Origin: Tessaracoccus sp.
GTDB taxonomy: Bacteria > Actinomycetota > Actinomycetes > Propionibacteriales > Propionibacteriaceae
NCBI RefSeq assembly: GCF_016714275.1
Contig: NZ_JADJNP010000001.1
Span: 1,364,001-1,428,000 of the forward strand
Reading direction: 5' to 3'
DNA length: 64,000 bases
Both the position numbers and the translations under genes were made by a program. Shown here piece after piece: positions 16,762 to 25,927 of the stretch (position 1 is its first letter; the number at the start of each line of letters is the position of its first letter). The notes under the pieces are model-generated. The model searched no databases. It saw only the letters and a program-made list of their open reading frames with translations, and had not been told where the DNA came from.

Positions 16762-18636
16762 GTGGCGGCGCTCATCGGCACGCTCGCGGCAGGAAGGCTC
16801 ATCCCCGACAGCGCCTTCCGCATTACCTCGTTCGACGGCGAGTACGTGTTGGACCCACAGCCCGATGGGAGACTGGACGCGCTGGTCACCGAACGCATCA
16901 CCACGAACTTCTCCTCCGAGGACAAGCACGGCATCATCCGGATGATCCCGCTGCGCTACCAGGATCACGAGAACACCGTCACCGATATCGAGGTCACGGG
17001 AAAGGTCCGCACCCTGGAAGTGGCGCTCGGCAACAGCGGCCCCGTCCCGCCCCACAAAGTTGAGCGCGAAGACGGTGCCGTCGCCATCCGCATCGGCGAC
17101 CCGATCTACACGCTCTACAGCGGCGAGCAGCACTACGAGATCCGGTACCGGCTCACCGACATCGCGCTGAACATCCCCGACGGCAGCGGCCAGGAGGTGG
17201 CGCTCGACATCAACGGCACCGACTGGGCCGTGCCCGCCGACGCCGTCACCGGCCGGATCGTCGTGCCAGCCGACCTCGCCGACAACCTGAACGGCAACCT
17301 GGCCTGCTACCGAGGCCCCTCCGGGTCAACGACGACGTGCCCCATCCAGACGAAGGGCACGACGACCACCAGCAGCGAGACAGGCCTGGGCGCCTTCCAG
17401 TCCGTGACGATGGCTGTCGGCTTCGAGCCCGACACGTTCGCCACGGCCTACACCCCGCGCCGCGAGGTGCCGTGGGGCCTCGCCGTCGCTCCCGCGCTGG
17501 GGCTCCTGCTCTACGCCTGGTCCTGGGCGCAGACCTGGCGCTCCCGGGCCGCCGGCCGTCGCGTCCTCGTCACGGAGTTCGAGCCGTCCGACGACGTCCC
17601 GCCGCTCGTCGCCGCCGACCTCTGGGGGCGGCCCGAGCGGGGCGCACTGGCGCAGCTGCTCGGCCACGTCATCGACGGCAGGGTGACGCTCACCGTCGAC
17701 GCCGGGCTAGGCGGGGCGGCCCCAGCGGCGGCCCCCACCCGCCTCAGCCGGCGCGACCTCCGTCGGCTCAGGTCCGGCCTCGCGCTCTCGAACCTGGACG
17801 CGCTGCCCGGCCAGGACGGGGACGACATCGTCAAGGCCCAGTTCGCCTACGGGTTCGGCTCCACGCCGCTCGTGCCGTCGGCCCTGGCTCGACGACACCG
17901 TGACGTAGTAGTCAGCGGCGGGTGGCGTCGCCCCGTCGATGAGCCCTCGGTGCTCGGCCGGTTCACGCTCATCCTCCTGGTCGCCGCTCCCGTGGCCGGC
18001 TACGTCGCCTACACCGCGGCCGCGCCGTGGTGGTGGAGCCTGATCGCAGGACTCGTCGCCGTCCTGTTGATGGTGGCAAGCGTCTACCGTTGGCCGACCT
18101 CGGGGCCGCTGACGGCCAAGGGCCGCGACGCCTACCACCACCTCCGTGGCCTGCACTCGTTCGTCACCATGGCGGAGGCGGACCGCATCGCCTGGCTGCA
18201 GGGCGTCACCACCGCACCGCGGGTCGACGGCGATGGGCGGTCCCTCGTCCGGCTGTACGAGCGGCTCCTCCCCTACGCGGTGATCTTCGGCGTCGAGGAC
18301 AGCTGGGCGCAGCTGCTGGGCCGCCATGCTGCCCCTGCATCCTCGTTCGTCGCTGCCGTCGACTCGGGCGCCTGGTCCCTGGCCGACGTCCTGCGCGCCT
18401 CGACCTCCTCTGAGGCCGCCCGCGCGTACGAGCCCAACGAATCGGGTGCGCGATGGTTCGGGGCGGCCAACCGATCGGTCGGCGGCGGCTTCAGCGCGGT
18501 GGGGAGCTCGCTGCGCGCCATGGGTTCCAGCTCCAACTCCGGGGGTTCCTCCTGGTCGTCGAGCTCCAGCGGTTCCAGTGGCGGCAGCGGTTCCAGCGGC
18601 TCCGGCATGGGCGGGGGCGGCGGCCGCAGCTGGTAA
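16762..18636 (+). CDS. DUF2207-type membrane protein; N-terminus uncertain
   Basis: A 624-residue protein with an extracytoplasmic beta-rich N-terminal half (YVLDPQPDGRLDALVTERITTNF and following), a membrane helix near residues 245-260, a cytoplasmic region, two further helices near residues 405-445, and a Gly/Ser tail ending GGGGGRSW, as in DUF2207 proteins of Gram-positive bacteria. The function is unknown. The GTG at 16762 is the only usual start codon in frame, yet the frame is open from 16708 and encodes a good hydrophobic segment (GYLVVTAAILGVAALIGTL) that this start would cut. An ATG at 16702 in the same frame is followed at once by TAG. The true start may therefore be upstream or mutated. 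Confidence 0.75.
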   Translation: MAALIGTLAAGRLIPDSAFRITSFDGEYVLDPQPDGRLDALVTERITTNFSSEDKHGIIRMIPLRYQDHENTVTDIEVTGKVRTLEVALGNSGPVPPHKVEREDGAVAIRIGDPIYTLYSGEQHYEIRYRLTDIALNIPDGSGQEVALDINGTDWAVPADAVTGRIVVPADLADNLNGNLACYRGPSGSTTTCPIQTKGTTTTSSETGLGAFQSVTMAVGFEPDTFATAYTPRREVPWGLAVAPALGLLLYAWSWAQTWRSRAAGRRVLVTEFEPSDDVPPLVAADLWGRPERGALAQLLGHVIDGRVTLTVDAGLGGAAPAAAPTRLSRRDLRRLRSGLALSNLDALPGQDGDDIVKAQFAYGFGSTPLVPSALARRHRDVVVSGGWRRPVDEPSVLGRFTLILLVAAPVAGYVAYTAAAPWWWSLIAGLVAVLLMVASVYRWPTSGPLTAKGRDAYHHLRGLHSFVTMAEADRIAWLQGVTTAPRVDGDGRSLVRLYERLLPYAVIFGVEDSWAQLLGRHAAPASSFVAAVDSGAWSLADVLRASTSSEAARAYEPNESGARWFGAANRSVGGGFSAVGSSLRAMGSSSNSGGSSWSSSSSGSSGGSGSSGSGMGGGGGRSW

Positions 18637-18641
18637 CCAGC

Positions 18642-19205
18642 TCAGCCGGCAGCAAGAGACCGAGACTCGATGTGGCCGTTGGGCCAGGTGATGTACGTGA
18701 CCCAGTCGACGTCGCGGTGACCGCCGCCGTCGAGGATCGCCAACAGGATGCGCAGCGTGTCGCCGTGGGAGACAAGCAGCACATGGTCGCCGTCGGAGAA
18801 CTCGGCGCGCAGCTCGTCGACGAGGATGCGGAGCCTGGCGGCGACATCGGCCATCGACTCTCCCCCTCCCCAACGCACCTCGGAGACGTGCATGCCCTCG
18901 GGCGTCGTCTCCTCCTCGAGTTCGTCGTAGTGCTTGCCCTCCAGCGCCCCCAGCGCCTGTTCGCGCAGCAGCTCCGTCTCGCGGACGGGCAACCCGTGCG
19001 CGGCCGCGACAACGTTGGCCGTCTGGCGCGCCCGGACCTGGTCGCTGGTGAGGACCGCGGTGAGCGGCACGTCGCGCAGCAGGTCGCGGGCCTGCTCCGC
19101 CTGGCGCACGCCGTCGGCGGTGAGAGGCACGCCATGGGTCTGGCCCTGCACGCGCTGCTCCACATTCCAGAGGGACTGGCCGTGGCGGAGGAGATGCAGG
19201 ATCAC
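18642..19205 (-). CDS. Histidine phosphatase (phosphoglycerate mutase-like)
   Basis: A 187-residue histidine phosphatase superfamily protein. The catalytic histidine is in the RHG motif (LLRHGQSLWN, residues 5-14) and the second histidine in VLLVSHGDTL. These enzymes hydrolyse small phosphate esters or phosphosugars; members near cobalamin genes act as CobC alpha-ribazole phosphatase. cobK lies divergently 54 bases away, so a CobC role is conceivable, but nothing in the sequence settles the substrate. It is convergent with the DUF2207 gene, with only 5 bases between them. Confidence 0.85.
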   Translation of the reverse strand: MILHLLRHGQSLWNVEQRVQGQTHGVPLTADGVRQAEQARDLLRDVPLTAVLTSDQVRARQTANVVAAAHGLPVRETELLREQALGALEGKHYDELEEETTPEGMHVSEVRWGGGESMADVAARLRILVDELRAEFSDGDHVLLVSHGDTLRILLAILDGGGHRDVDWVTYITWPNGHIESRSLAAG

Positions 19206-19259
19206 GGCCGTAGCCTACGCAGCCTCCCCGCACGGTGCCGGCCGGGCTACCCTTGCCCC

Positions 19260-19994
19260 GTGATCCTGGTACTCGGCGGCACGACGGAGGGCCGCGAGCT
19301 GTGCGCCGAACTCGACCGGCGCGGTGTCGCCAACCTGCAGTCGTTGGCGGGTCGCACCGCGGACCCGCTGGTGTCGGCGTCGGTGAGAGTCGGCGGGTTC
19401 GGCGGAGCCGAAGGGTTGCGCCGTTTCCTCGCCGAGAAGGGCGTCACCACCGTCGTCGACGCGACGCATCCCTTCGCCGACGGCATCACCCGCAACGCCG
19501 CGGAAGCCTGCGCCTCACTGGGTGTGCGGCTGATCCGGGTGGATCGCCCCGGCTGGGCCGGCCATCCGCATGCGGACCGGTGGACCTGGGTCGACGACCA
19601 CACGGCGGCTGCCACAGCGGCACGCGCATGCTGCCGGGTGCTGCTGACCGTGGGACGGCAGCACGCACTCGACTACTCGCCCATGCTCGATGACCACTTC
19701 GTCCTCGCCCGAGTCGCGGAGCCGCCGGCGGGGAGACTGCCCGTCGGATGGCGACTGGAGCTGGCCCGCGGGCCGTTCTCGCTCGACGGCGAGCGCCACT
19801 TGTTCGCGGAACATCGCATTGACTGCCTCGTCACGAAAGACTCCGGCGGGGAGGCGACATCGGGGAAGCTCAACGCGGCTGATGAGGCGGGCGCGGTCGT
19901 CGTCATGATCCGACGCCCCCCGCCCCCCGCTGGCGCCGAACGGGTGCGTGACGCCGCGGAGGCACTCGCCTGCCTGGGTCGGGACAGCGAATAG
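19260..19994 (+). CDS. cobK: Precorrin-6A reductase CobK
   Basis: A 244-residue CobK/CbiJ protein, the NADPH-dependent reductase acting on precorrin-6A (or cobalt-precorrin-6A) in corrin ring synthesis. Signatures are the nucleotide-binding start ILVLGGTTEGRELCAEL, VDATHPFADGITRNA, and VTKDSGGEATSGKLNAADEAG near the C-terminus. The GTG at 19260 gives the expected N-terminal strand; the longer open frame upstream runs through the phosphatase gene and is a shadow. It stands apart from cobQ-cobD in this window. A strong hairpin starts at its stop codon. Confidence 0.93.
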   Translation: MILVLGGTTEGRELCAELDRRGVANLQSLAGRTADPLVSASVRVGGFGGAEGLRRFLAEKGVTTVVDATHPFADGITRNAAEACASLGVRLIRVDRPGWAGHPHADRWTWVDDHTAAATAARACCRVLLTVGRQHALDYSPMLDDHFVLARVAEPPAGRLPVGWRLELARGPFSLDGERHLFAEHRIDCLVTKDSGGEATSGKLNAADEAGAVVVMIRRPPPPAGAERVRDAAEALACLGRDSE

Positions 19995-20016
19995 GGCCCT
20001 GGACATCCCAGGGCCC
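19994..20016. terminator. Bidirectional hairpin between cobK and a secreted-protein gene
   Basis: A nine-base perfect stem (GGGCCCTGG with CCAGGGCCC, five-base loop) begins at the last base of the cobK stop and lies 18 bases from the end of the convergent minus-strand gene. No clear T-run flanks it on either side, so efficiency is uncertain. The position between convergent genes supports a shared terminator. Confidence 0.6.
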
Positions 20017-20034
20017 CTCGCGGATCGGGAGCGG

Positions 20035-20640
20035 TCAGCTCAGCGTCGGAATCGGGCATCCGGGCAGGATCGGAATCTGGGTCCGGATATAGAGGCACGC
20101 GGCCTCGCGCGTGATGTTGTAGGCCACCTTCATGTTCTCGCCCGTGGTGAAGCGGTCGTGAACGACCTCGACGGAAGCCACGCGGTTGGCCAGCCGCGGG
20201 TCGATGCTGGTCGTCCAGACGACGCGGCGCTCGTTCGCGTTCCAGAACCACGCCTTGGCCTCCACGCCCCACTTGCCGGGCTTCGTAACGCCGACGAGCC
20301 CTCCACACTTATCGCGCATCAGGATGGTGGTGGTGCCGGTGTAGCCGGTGGCCAAGTAGCTGTTGTAGAGGTGCACGACCGCCGACACCGTCCCCGTGTT
20401 GCGGTCGAACGTGCCCGCGCTGTCCATGTGCAGCCCACCGGTCAGTGGCCAGCTGCGCTTGTGGAAGGAGAGCGCCTGGATGTAGCCCGGCGTGCCGACC
20501 GGCGTGCCACACTGGGTCGCGGCCGGGGCGAGGAGCGTCGTCGGGACCGCTGCGGCCTGCGCGCCGGACAGGCCGAGCATGCCAAGGCCGACCGCGGCAG
20601 CCACGGCGATGCGGGAGAGGGAGGACTTCAGGATGCTCAT
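20035..20640 (-). CDS. Small secreted protein of unknown function
   Basis: A 201-residue protein with a clear signal peptide (MSILKSSLSRIAVAAAVGLG, then a small-residue cleavage region around AQA-AAVPTT near residue 30). The mature part has four or five cysteines (TQCGTPVG, DKCGG, AACLY, PGCPIP), suggesting disulfides, and many aromatic residues (KRSWPLTGG, AKAWFWNANERR). I do not recognise the family. The ATG at 20640 has AGGAG at about 8 bases spacing on the minus strand. The gene lies just downstream of the histidine kinase gene, separated by 121 bases. Confidence 0.75.
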   Translation of the reverse strand: MSILKSSLSRIAVAAAVGLGMLGLSGAQAAAVPTTLLAPAATQCGTPVGTPGYIQALSFHKRSWPLTGGLHMDSAGTFDRNTGTVSAVVHLYNSYLATGYTGTTTILMRDKCGGLVGVTKPGKWGVEAKAWFWNANERRVVWTTSIDPRLANRVASVEVVHDRFTTGENMKVAYNITREAACLYIRTQIPILPGCPIPTLS

Positions 20641-20761
20641 GATGGTTACTCCTTTGAGCCGTTGCACCCGGTGTCTCCGGGATGTGACCTCAGCATCGAC
20701 TGCGCGGCGTCCCGTCGTGGAGGGACATTGACCCTCTCCCCGCGGGACAGGATCACGACGT

Positions 20762-22018
20762 TCAGCGCGGCAACTGCACGCGGACTCGGGTGCCCGTCTC
20801 GTCGCTCTCGACGGTGAGCCTCCCTCCCACTTCCTCGGCACGCTGCCGCATCGATTCCATCCCGACGCCACCCTCTCGGTACCGCGCGCCGCCACGGCCG
20901 TCGTCGCCGACCTCTACGCGAAGGTCGGGACCCGTCCCATCCAGCGTCACCCACACGCGCGAGGCCCCCGAATGGCGGGCCGCGTTCGACAAGGCCTCCG
21001 TCACGATGCGAAACACCGCCACCTCCAGCGCAGCGTCGAGATCGGCCACCCGCCCCACCGCCGTGACCGCGACTGTCGGCTCCGGGCCGATGGCGTCAGC
21101 CCGCTGCTGAATCGCGGCCAGGAGCCCTCGGTCCAGGGCGCCCGGCCGCAGCCCGTCGACGATCCGCCGCATCTCCTGGCTGCACTCGCTCAACGTCTCC
21201 TGCACCGAGGCGAGGAGTTCCGTCGGGTCGGCCTCGGGCCGGGAGGCCGCCGCGGCCTGCATCCTCGCCCCCGCGATGGCCGGGCCGAGGCCGTCGTGCA
21301 GGTCCCTGCGGATGCGGAGCCGTTCCTCTTCGCGGCTTCGCACCACCGAGTGCCGGGCGCGCCGGTCGAGGTCGTCGAGGTGATAGGCGAGGATCGCGAT
21401 CCCCATGCCCACCGGCACGGCCAACAGACCGGGGACGGTCGCGTACGGCAGGCCGAGCGCCTCCACCACGATGCCAAGCACAATCAGTACCCCTGCGGGC
21501 AGTAGGGCGCGGATCTGGGTACGTTCGAGCCGAGCCGCGCGTCGCGCTCGGAGGACCAGCTCTACAACGGCGGCAGCCCCGACGCCCACCACCACGGCTA
21601 TCGCCGATGCAGCCACCAGGAGCGCCCCGCGCGTGGCGCCGTGAGCCGGAGCGGCGGCGACCAGCAGCCCTGGCGTGAGGAAGGTGCCGACGGCCAGACC
21701 CACCGTCGCCACCGCGCCCGCCCCGAGGGCGAGAGTCACGAGCCACCGTCTCGTCCGCCCCCTCAGCCTCCCCTCCGGATAGAACGGAAGGGTAGCGACG
21801 AGCAGCGCCCACGGCGGCCACCAAGCCCACTGCTCCACCCAGGCGCCCATGCGGGTCCCTCCCAACGCCGCCGCTACGACCGCGAGCAGCGCTCCAACCC
21901 CGACCAGCGTCAGCAGAAGGCCCACCCGGTTGGCTGGGCGGGCACGCAGGAGAAAGGCGCCGACGGGCAGGCAGCCAAGCGCCAGGACGACGGCGGGAAC
22001 GGTCGTCGGCGCACTCAC
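20762..22018 (-). CDS. Sensor histidine kinase, NarL/DegS class
   Basis: A 418-residue membrane kinase. Six or seven hydrophobic segments fill residues 1-230, with no large extracytoplasmic loop. The HisKA_3 phosphoacceptor motif is RRDLHDGLGPAIAG, and the ATPase domain has EALSNAARHSGA (N box), VGDDGRGG and GVGMESMRQRAEEVGG. It should phosphorylate a NarL/FixJ-type regulator, most simply the one encoded divergently at 22596. The GTG at 22018 overlaps the stop of the upstream small gene as GTGA, indicating coupled translation. The stimulus is unknown; membrane-embedded sensing is likely given the short loops. Confidence 0.88.
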   Translation of the reverse strand: MSAPTTVPAVVLALGCLPVGAFLLRARPANRVGLLLTLVGVGALLAVVAAALGGTRMGAWVEQWAWWPPWALLVATLPFYPEGRLRGRTRRWLVTLALGAGAVATVGLAVGTFLTPGLLVAAAPAHGATRGALLVAASAIAVVVGVGAAAVVELVLRARRAARLERTQIRALLPAGVLIVLGIVVEALGLPYATVPGLLAVPVGMGIAILAYHLDDLDRRARHSVVRSREEERLRIRRDLHDGLGPAIAGARMQAAAASRPEADPTELLASVQETLSECSQEMRRIVDGLRPGALDRGLLAAIQQRADAIGPEPTVAVTAVGRVADLDAALEVAVFRIVTEALSNAARHSGASRVWVTLDGTGPDLRVEVGDDGRGGARYREGGVGMESMRQRAEEVGGRLTVESDETGTRVRVQLPR

Positions 22019-22473
22019 CCGATCAGCGTGTGCAGCAGGTTGTGGAACCAGCCGGCCATGTGTCCGCTGGAGCGGTCGATCGTGGCCCAATGGGCCCAGC
22101 GCACCAGCGCGGGAAGGTCGCCCGGTTCGGGAACCGCCTGCAGGGCCGTCGTCGCTGCGTCCGACGGATGCTGGGCGAGATGCAGGTGTACGCGTCTCAC
22201 CACCCGCCGCATGCGGGCCTCGACGGCGACCGGCGCAGGCCGGCCGAACGGCGCGAACCCGGTCAACGACAGGTCCAGCCCGAGGAGGGGGCGCAGTGGA
22301 CGCCCTGACGCGTCGAAGAAGTCGAGCTCCAGCCGTCTGCCCTCATGTTCCGCATGGTGTCCGCCATGGGTCGCGCCGTGTGCGATGAGCTGGGCCGGAG
22401 TTCCTACCTGGAACCAGTCGTCGGTACTGGAAATCGCGACGACCAGTTCTGCGGGTGGTGGTCGGTCTTGCAT
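22015..22473 (-). CDS. Hypothetical protein coupled to histidine kinase
   Basis: A 152-residue soluble protein without recognisable family. Features are a His-rich stretch AHGATHGGHHAEHEG near residues 31-45 and a C-terminal WFHNLLHTLIG. It has no signal peptide or membrane segment. Its stop overlaps the histidine kinase GTG (GTGA), and it begins 122 bases from the divergent response regulator. This arrangement suggests an accessory factor for that two-component system, possibly a metal- or ligand-responsive input, but this is inference from position only. Confidence 0.7.
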   Translation of the reverse strand: MQDRPPPAELVVAISSTDDWFQVGTPAQLIAHGATHGGHHAEHEGRRLELDFFDASGRPLRPLLGLDLSLTGFAPFGRPAPVAVEARMRRVVRRVHLHLAQHPSDAATTALQAVPEPGDLPALVRWAHWATIDRSSGHMAGWFHNLLHTLIG

Positions 22474-22595
22474 CTGCTTCTCCTCGCCGTGCTCCGATGG
22501 ATCTCGTGGGACGGTTCCCGCGAGTATGGCAGGGCTCCGCGGCTAGGGTCGAGGCATTGGGGAGAAGGTCAACTTTGGAGGAGGGCGAACCGGAG

Positions 22596-23237
22596 GTGGA
22601 GAAGACACTCGTGCTGGTGGTTGACGATCACCCCGTCGTCCGGCGCGGCGTCGCGGCGCTGCTCTGCTCGGAGACATGGGTAGGCGATGTACTCGAAGCC
22701 GACACTGTTGCCCTGGCCGAGGAGCTCGCCGCAGAGCATCCCGTGCGGCTCGCCGTGGTCGACGTGGGCCTCCCCGACGGCGACGGCGTCGACCTGACCC
22801 GACGGTTGAAGGCGGCCCATCCCGAGATGGCAGTGCTCGTGCTGACCATGACAGCGGAACCGGATCTCGCGCGGGCGGTACTGTCCGCCGGCGGCTCGGG
22901 CTTTCTCGTGAAGGAGACCGACCCGGAGGTGCTCCTCGGCGCCATTCGGACGGTGCGCGATGGCGGCCTGGTCGTCGGCCCTCACCTCCCCGACGCGCGG
23001 CAGGTGCTCGCGAAGCCGCTTGGCGACGTTCCCCGTCCTTTCGACCGGCTGAGCCCGCGAGAACTTCAGCTTGTGCGGCTCGTCGCCGCCGGTGTCGGCA
23101 ATGCGCAGATCGCCAGGCGCCTGTCGATCGCGGACAAGACCGTGCGCAATCAGCTCTCGAACGTGCTCGTCAAGTTGGGTGCGGCCGACCGCGTGCAGCT
23201 CGCGCTGCTGGCCAGGGACCACGGTCTCCTCGGCTGA
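22596..23237 (+). CDS. NarL/FixJ-family response regulator
   Basis: A 213-residue regulator with a receiver domain (acidic pocket DDH near the start, phosphoacceptor Asp in VVDVGLPDGDG, Lys in FLVKETD) and a C-terminal LuxR-type helix-turn-helix (LSPRELQLVRLVAAGVGNAQIARRL, then DKTVRNQLSNVLVKLG). It should be the output of the divergently encoded kinase at 20762-22018. GTG at 22596 was chosen because GGAGGAG lies 12 bases upstream; an in-frame TTG at 22575 is an alternative. It ends 34 bases before the convergent proB. Confidence 0.9.
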   Translation: MEKTLVLVVDDHPVVRRGVAALLCSETWVGDVLEADTVALAEELAAEHPVRLAVVDVGLPDGDGVDLTRRLKAAHPEMAVLVLTMTAEPDLARAVLSAGGSGFLVKETDPEVLLGAIRTVRDGGLVVGPHLPDARQVLAKPLGDVPRPFDRLSPRELQLVRLVAAGVGNAQIARRLSIADKTVRNQLSNVLVKLGAADRVQLALLARDHGLLG

Positions 23238-23270
23238 GACGTTCCGCGGACGGATAGCTCTGGAGCCGTG

Positions 23271-24365
23271 TCAGTCGGCGAGCATCAGCTGATCGCGATG
23301 GACCGCGGGACGCTGCCGCTCGTGGCCGCGCTCCGCGCTGGAATGACCGGCCTCAGAGGTGAGCTGGGCGCTCGAGTAGCCCACGAAACCGCGGCCGAGG
23401 GGCTCGCCGTCGGGGCCGACGATCTCCACGGGCTCGCCCTCGGCGAAGGTTCCCTCGACGCGAGTGATGCCTGCGGCCAGCAGCGACGCCTTGCCGCGGC
23501 GCAGGGCGGCGCGAGCGCCGTCGTCGACGTGCAGAGCGCCCCTCGGCTCGGCGGCGAATGCCAGCCAGAGGAGGCGGCGCGGGCGACGCCGCTTGCGCGC
23601 GGGGAAGAACGTCCCGACTTCCTCGCCCGCGAGGGCGGCGCCGAGGTCGTCCGCATGCCCGAGGACGACGCTGACGCCGGCCTGCGTGGCGATGTCGGCG
23701 GCGATGAGCTTGGTCGTCATGCCGCCGGTGCCCACCTTGGAGCCGACTCGGGAGGTGTCGGCCTCCAGCGTCGCCAGGTCGTCGACCCGGTCGATCCGCT
23801 CGGCCCCGGGTGTGTCGGGGTGCGCGGTGTAGAGGCCGTCGACGTCGCTCATCAGGACGAGCGCGTCCGCGCGGACGAGGTGAGCGATGAGCGCGGCGAG
23901 GCGATCGTTGTCGCCGAAACGGATCTCGTGCGTGGCGACGGTGTCGTTCTCGTTGACGATGGGGATCACGCCCAGGCGAAACAGCCGCGAGATCGTGTTC
24001 AGGGCGTTGCGGTATGTCTTGGGTCGCAGCACGTCTTCGACGGTCAGCAGGAGCTGAGCGATCAGGCGGCCATGCTCGGCGAACGCGTCGGAGTACGCCC
24101 TGACCAGCTGTCCTTGACCGACGGCGGCCGCCGCCTGCTGCGTCTCGAGGTCGCGGGGCCGACGGCGCAGCCCCAACGGGCCGATGCCGGCGGCGATGGC
24201 GCCGGAAGTGACCAGCACCACGCGAACGCCGCGCTCGTGAAGCGCCGACAGGTGATGGGCGAACTGTGCGACGCGTGCCTGGTCCAGCTGCCCGTTCGGG
24301 AGCGTCAGCGAAGAGGAGCCGACCTTGACGACGATCCGCTTGGCGGACGCAATCTCATCCCTCAT
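23271..24365 (-). CDS. proB: Glutamate 5-kinase ProB
   Basis: A 364-residue enzyme for the first step of proline synthesis, ATP-dependent phosphorylation of glutamate. The amino-acid kinase domain begins with RIVVKVGSSSLT and contains VNENDTVATHEIRFGDNDRLAALIA and the VGTGGMTTKLIAA segment; a C-terminal PUA domain starts near residue 275. The start at 24365 overlaps the obgE end by 11 bases, which places it last in the rplU-rpmA-obgE-proB operon common in actinobacteria. proA is not in the window. The last residues are His/Arg-rich and not conserved. Confidence 0.95.
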   Translation of the reverse strand: MRDEIASAKRIVVKVGSSSLTLPNGQLDQARVAQFAHHLSALHERGVRVVLVTSGAIAAGIGPLGLRRRPRDLETQQAAAAVGQGQLVRAYSDAFAEHGRLIAQLLLTVEDVLRPKTYRNALNTISRLFRLGVIPIVNENDTVATHEIRFGDNDRLAALIAHLVRADALVLMSDVDGLYTAHPDTPGAERIDRVDDLATLEADTSRVGSKVGTGGMTTKLIAADIATQAGVSVVLGHADDLGAALAGEEVGTFFPARKRRRPRRLLWLAFAAEPRGALHVDDGARAALRRGKASLLAAGITRVEGTFAEGEPVEIVGPDGEPLGRGFVGYSSAQLTSEAGHSSAERGHERQRPAVHRDQLMLAD

Positions 24366-25863
24366 CGTCGTCCGGATCCCCCTCATCGTCGGGCTCGAAG
24401 CCGCTGGTGGCGTAGTCGATGGCCTTGGCCGCGTGGTATTCGGCGTCGAGCTTCCGGCGACGCGCGGCCGCGGGGCGTTCGGTCTCCAGGCGCTGGTCCT
24501 CACCGCGGCGGCTGAGGATCTCGGCGCCGATCTCCACCTGCGGGGCGAAGTCGAACACGACCGCGTTCTCGCCGCCGATCGCGACGGCGTCGCCCGTGCG
24601 CGCGCCGAGGTCGAGGAGCTTCGTCTCGACACCCAACCGGTTGAGCCGGTCGGCGAGGTAGCCGACGGCCTCCGCGTTGTTGAAGTCGGTCTGGCGGATC
24701 CAGCGCTCGGGCTTCTCGCCGCGCACGCGCCACACGAAGCCGCCTTCGCCGTCGCCCTTCTTGACGATGGTGAACTCCTCGGCGGCCGTTCCGCGGCGCG
24801 AGGCGACGGGCGCCGGCCGCAGCACGGGCGTCGGGGCGGGCGCGGGCAGTGCCGCGCGGCGCGCCGCGACGATCTTTGCCATCGTGAACTTCAACTCGTT
24901 CAGGCCCTCGCCGGTCTTGGTTGAGATGACGAAGATCGGGTGGCCGAGCTTCTCCAGCTCCGGCTTGGCGATCTCCGCGAGCTCGTGAGCATCGGGCAGG
25001 TCGACCTTGTTCAGCGCGATGAGCCGCACCCGGTCCTCCAGCCCGCCGTGCGCGGCCAGTTCTGCCTCGATGACCTCGAGGTCGGCGACCGGGTCGCGGC
25101 CAGGCTCGTAGGTGCCGAGGTCGATGACGTGCACGATGGCCTGACACCGCTCGATGTGCCGGAGGAAGTCGAAGCCGAGGCCACGCCCCTCGGACGCGCC
25201 CTCGATCAGGCCGGGCACGTCAGCCACGGTGTAGGTGACCTCGCCCGCGACGACGACGCCCAGGTTCGGCACCAGCGTCGTGAACGGGTAGTCGGCGATC
25301 TTCGGCCGTGCGCGCGAGATGGCCGCGACGAGCGACGACTTGCCCGCGGACGGGAAGCCGACGAGGCCGACGTCGGCGACGACCTTCAGCTCGAGCTGGA
25401 TGAGCCGCGACTCGCCCTCCTCGCCCAGCAGCGCAAAGCCGGGCGCCTTGCGGGAGGCGCTCGCCAGTGCCTCGTTGCCGAGGCCGCCCCTTCCGCCCTG
25501 GGCAACGACGATCTCCTGCCCAGGTTCCGTAAGGTCCGCGAGCACCTCGCCGGTCTCGGCGTCGGTGACGACGGTGCCGCTCGGCACGGGCAGAACGACG
25601 CTGTCGCCCCGCGCCCCGTGCTGGTGGTCGCCCTTGCCCGGCTGCCCGTTGGTCGCCTTGCGCACCGACTGGCGGTGGTACTCGACGAGCGTCGACAGCG
25701 AGTCGTCGACGCGCAGGACCACGGACCCGCCGTCGCCGCCGTTGCCGCCGTCGGGCCCGCCGAGCGGCTTGAACTTCTCGCGATGGATGGACGTGCAGCC
25801 GTGCCCGCCGTTGCCAGCCTGGACGGTGAGCTTGACGCGGTCGACGAAAGAAGGAATAGCCAT
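24355..25863 (-). CDS. obgE: GTPase ObgE/CgtA
   Basis: A 502-residue Obg GTPase involved in late 50S ribosome assembly and stress signalling. The N-terminal glycine-rich Obg fold (GNGGHGCTSIHREKFKPLGG and following) occupies about residues 1-158. The G domain has P-loop GFPSAGKSSL, DVPGLIEGASEGRGLG and NKVD. A C-terminal OCT-type domain (residues about 350-430) and an acidic tail follow, as in long actinobacterial Obg proteins. It lies 110 bases after rpmA with a strong hairpin in the gap, and overlaps proB. Confidence 0.96.
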   Translation of the reverse strand: MAIPSFVDRVKLTVQAGNGGHGCTSIHREKFKPLGGPDGGNGGDGGSVVLRVDDSLSTLVEYHRQSVRKATNGQPGKGDHQHGARGDSVVLPVPSGTVVTDAETGEVLADLTEPGQEIVVAQGGRGGLGNEALASASRKAPGFALLGEEGESRLIQLELKVVADVGLVGFPSAGKSSLVAAISRARPKIADYPFTTLVPNLGVVVAGEVTYTVADVPGLIEGASEGRGLGFDFLRHIERCQAIVHVIDLGTYEPGRDPVADLEVIEAELAAHGGLEDRVRLIALNKVDLPDAHELAEIAKPELEKLGHPIFVISTKTGEGLNELKFTMAKIVAARRAALPAPAPTPVLRPAPVASRRGTAAEEFTIVKKGDGEGGFVWRVRGEKPERWIRQTDFNNAEAVGYLADRLNRLGVETKLLDLGARTGDAVAIGGENAVVFDFAPQVEIGAEILSRRGEDQRLETERPAAARRRKLDAEYHAAKAIDYATSGFEPDDEGDPDDDEG

Positions 25864-25927
25864 AGGCGGGTCAGTCTATCCCGGCACGATCCCCGCAGCC
25901 TCCAACCGGGGTCCGGCGCACAGAAAG

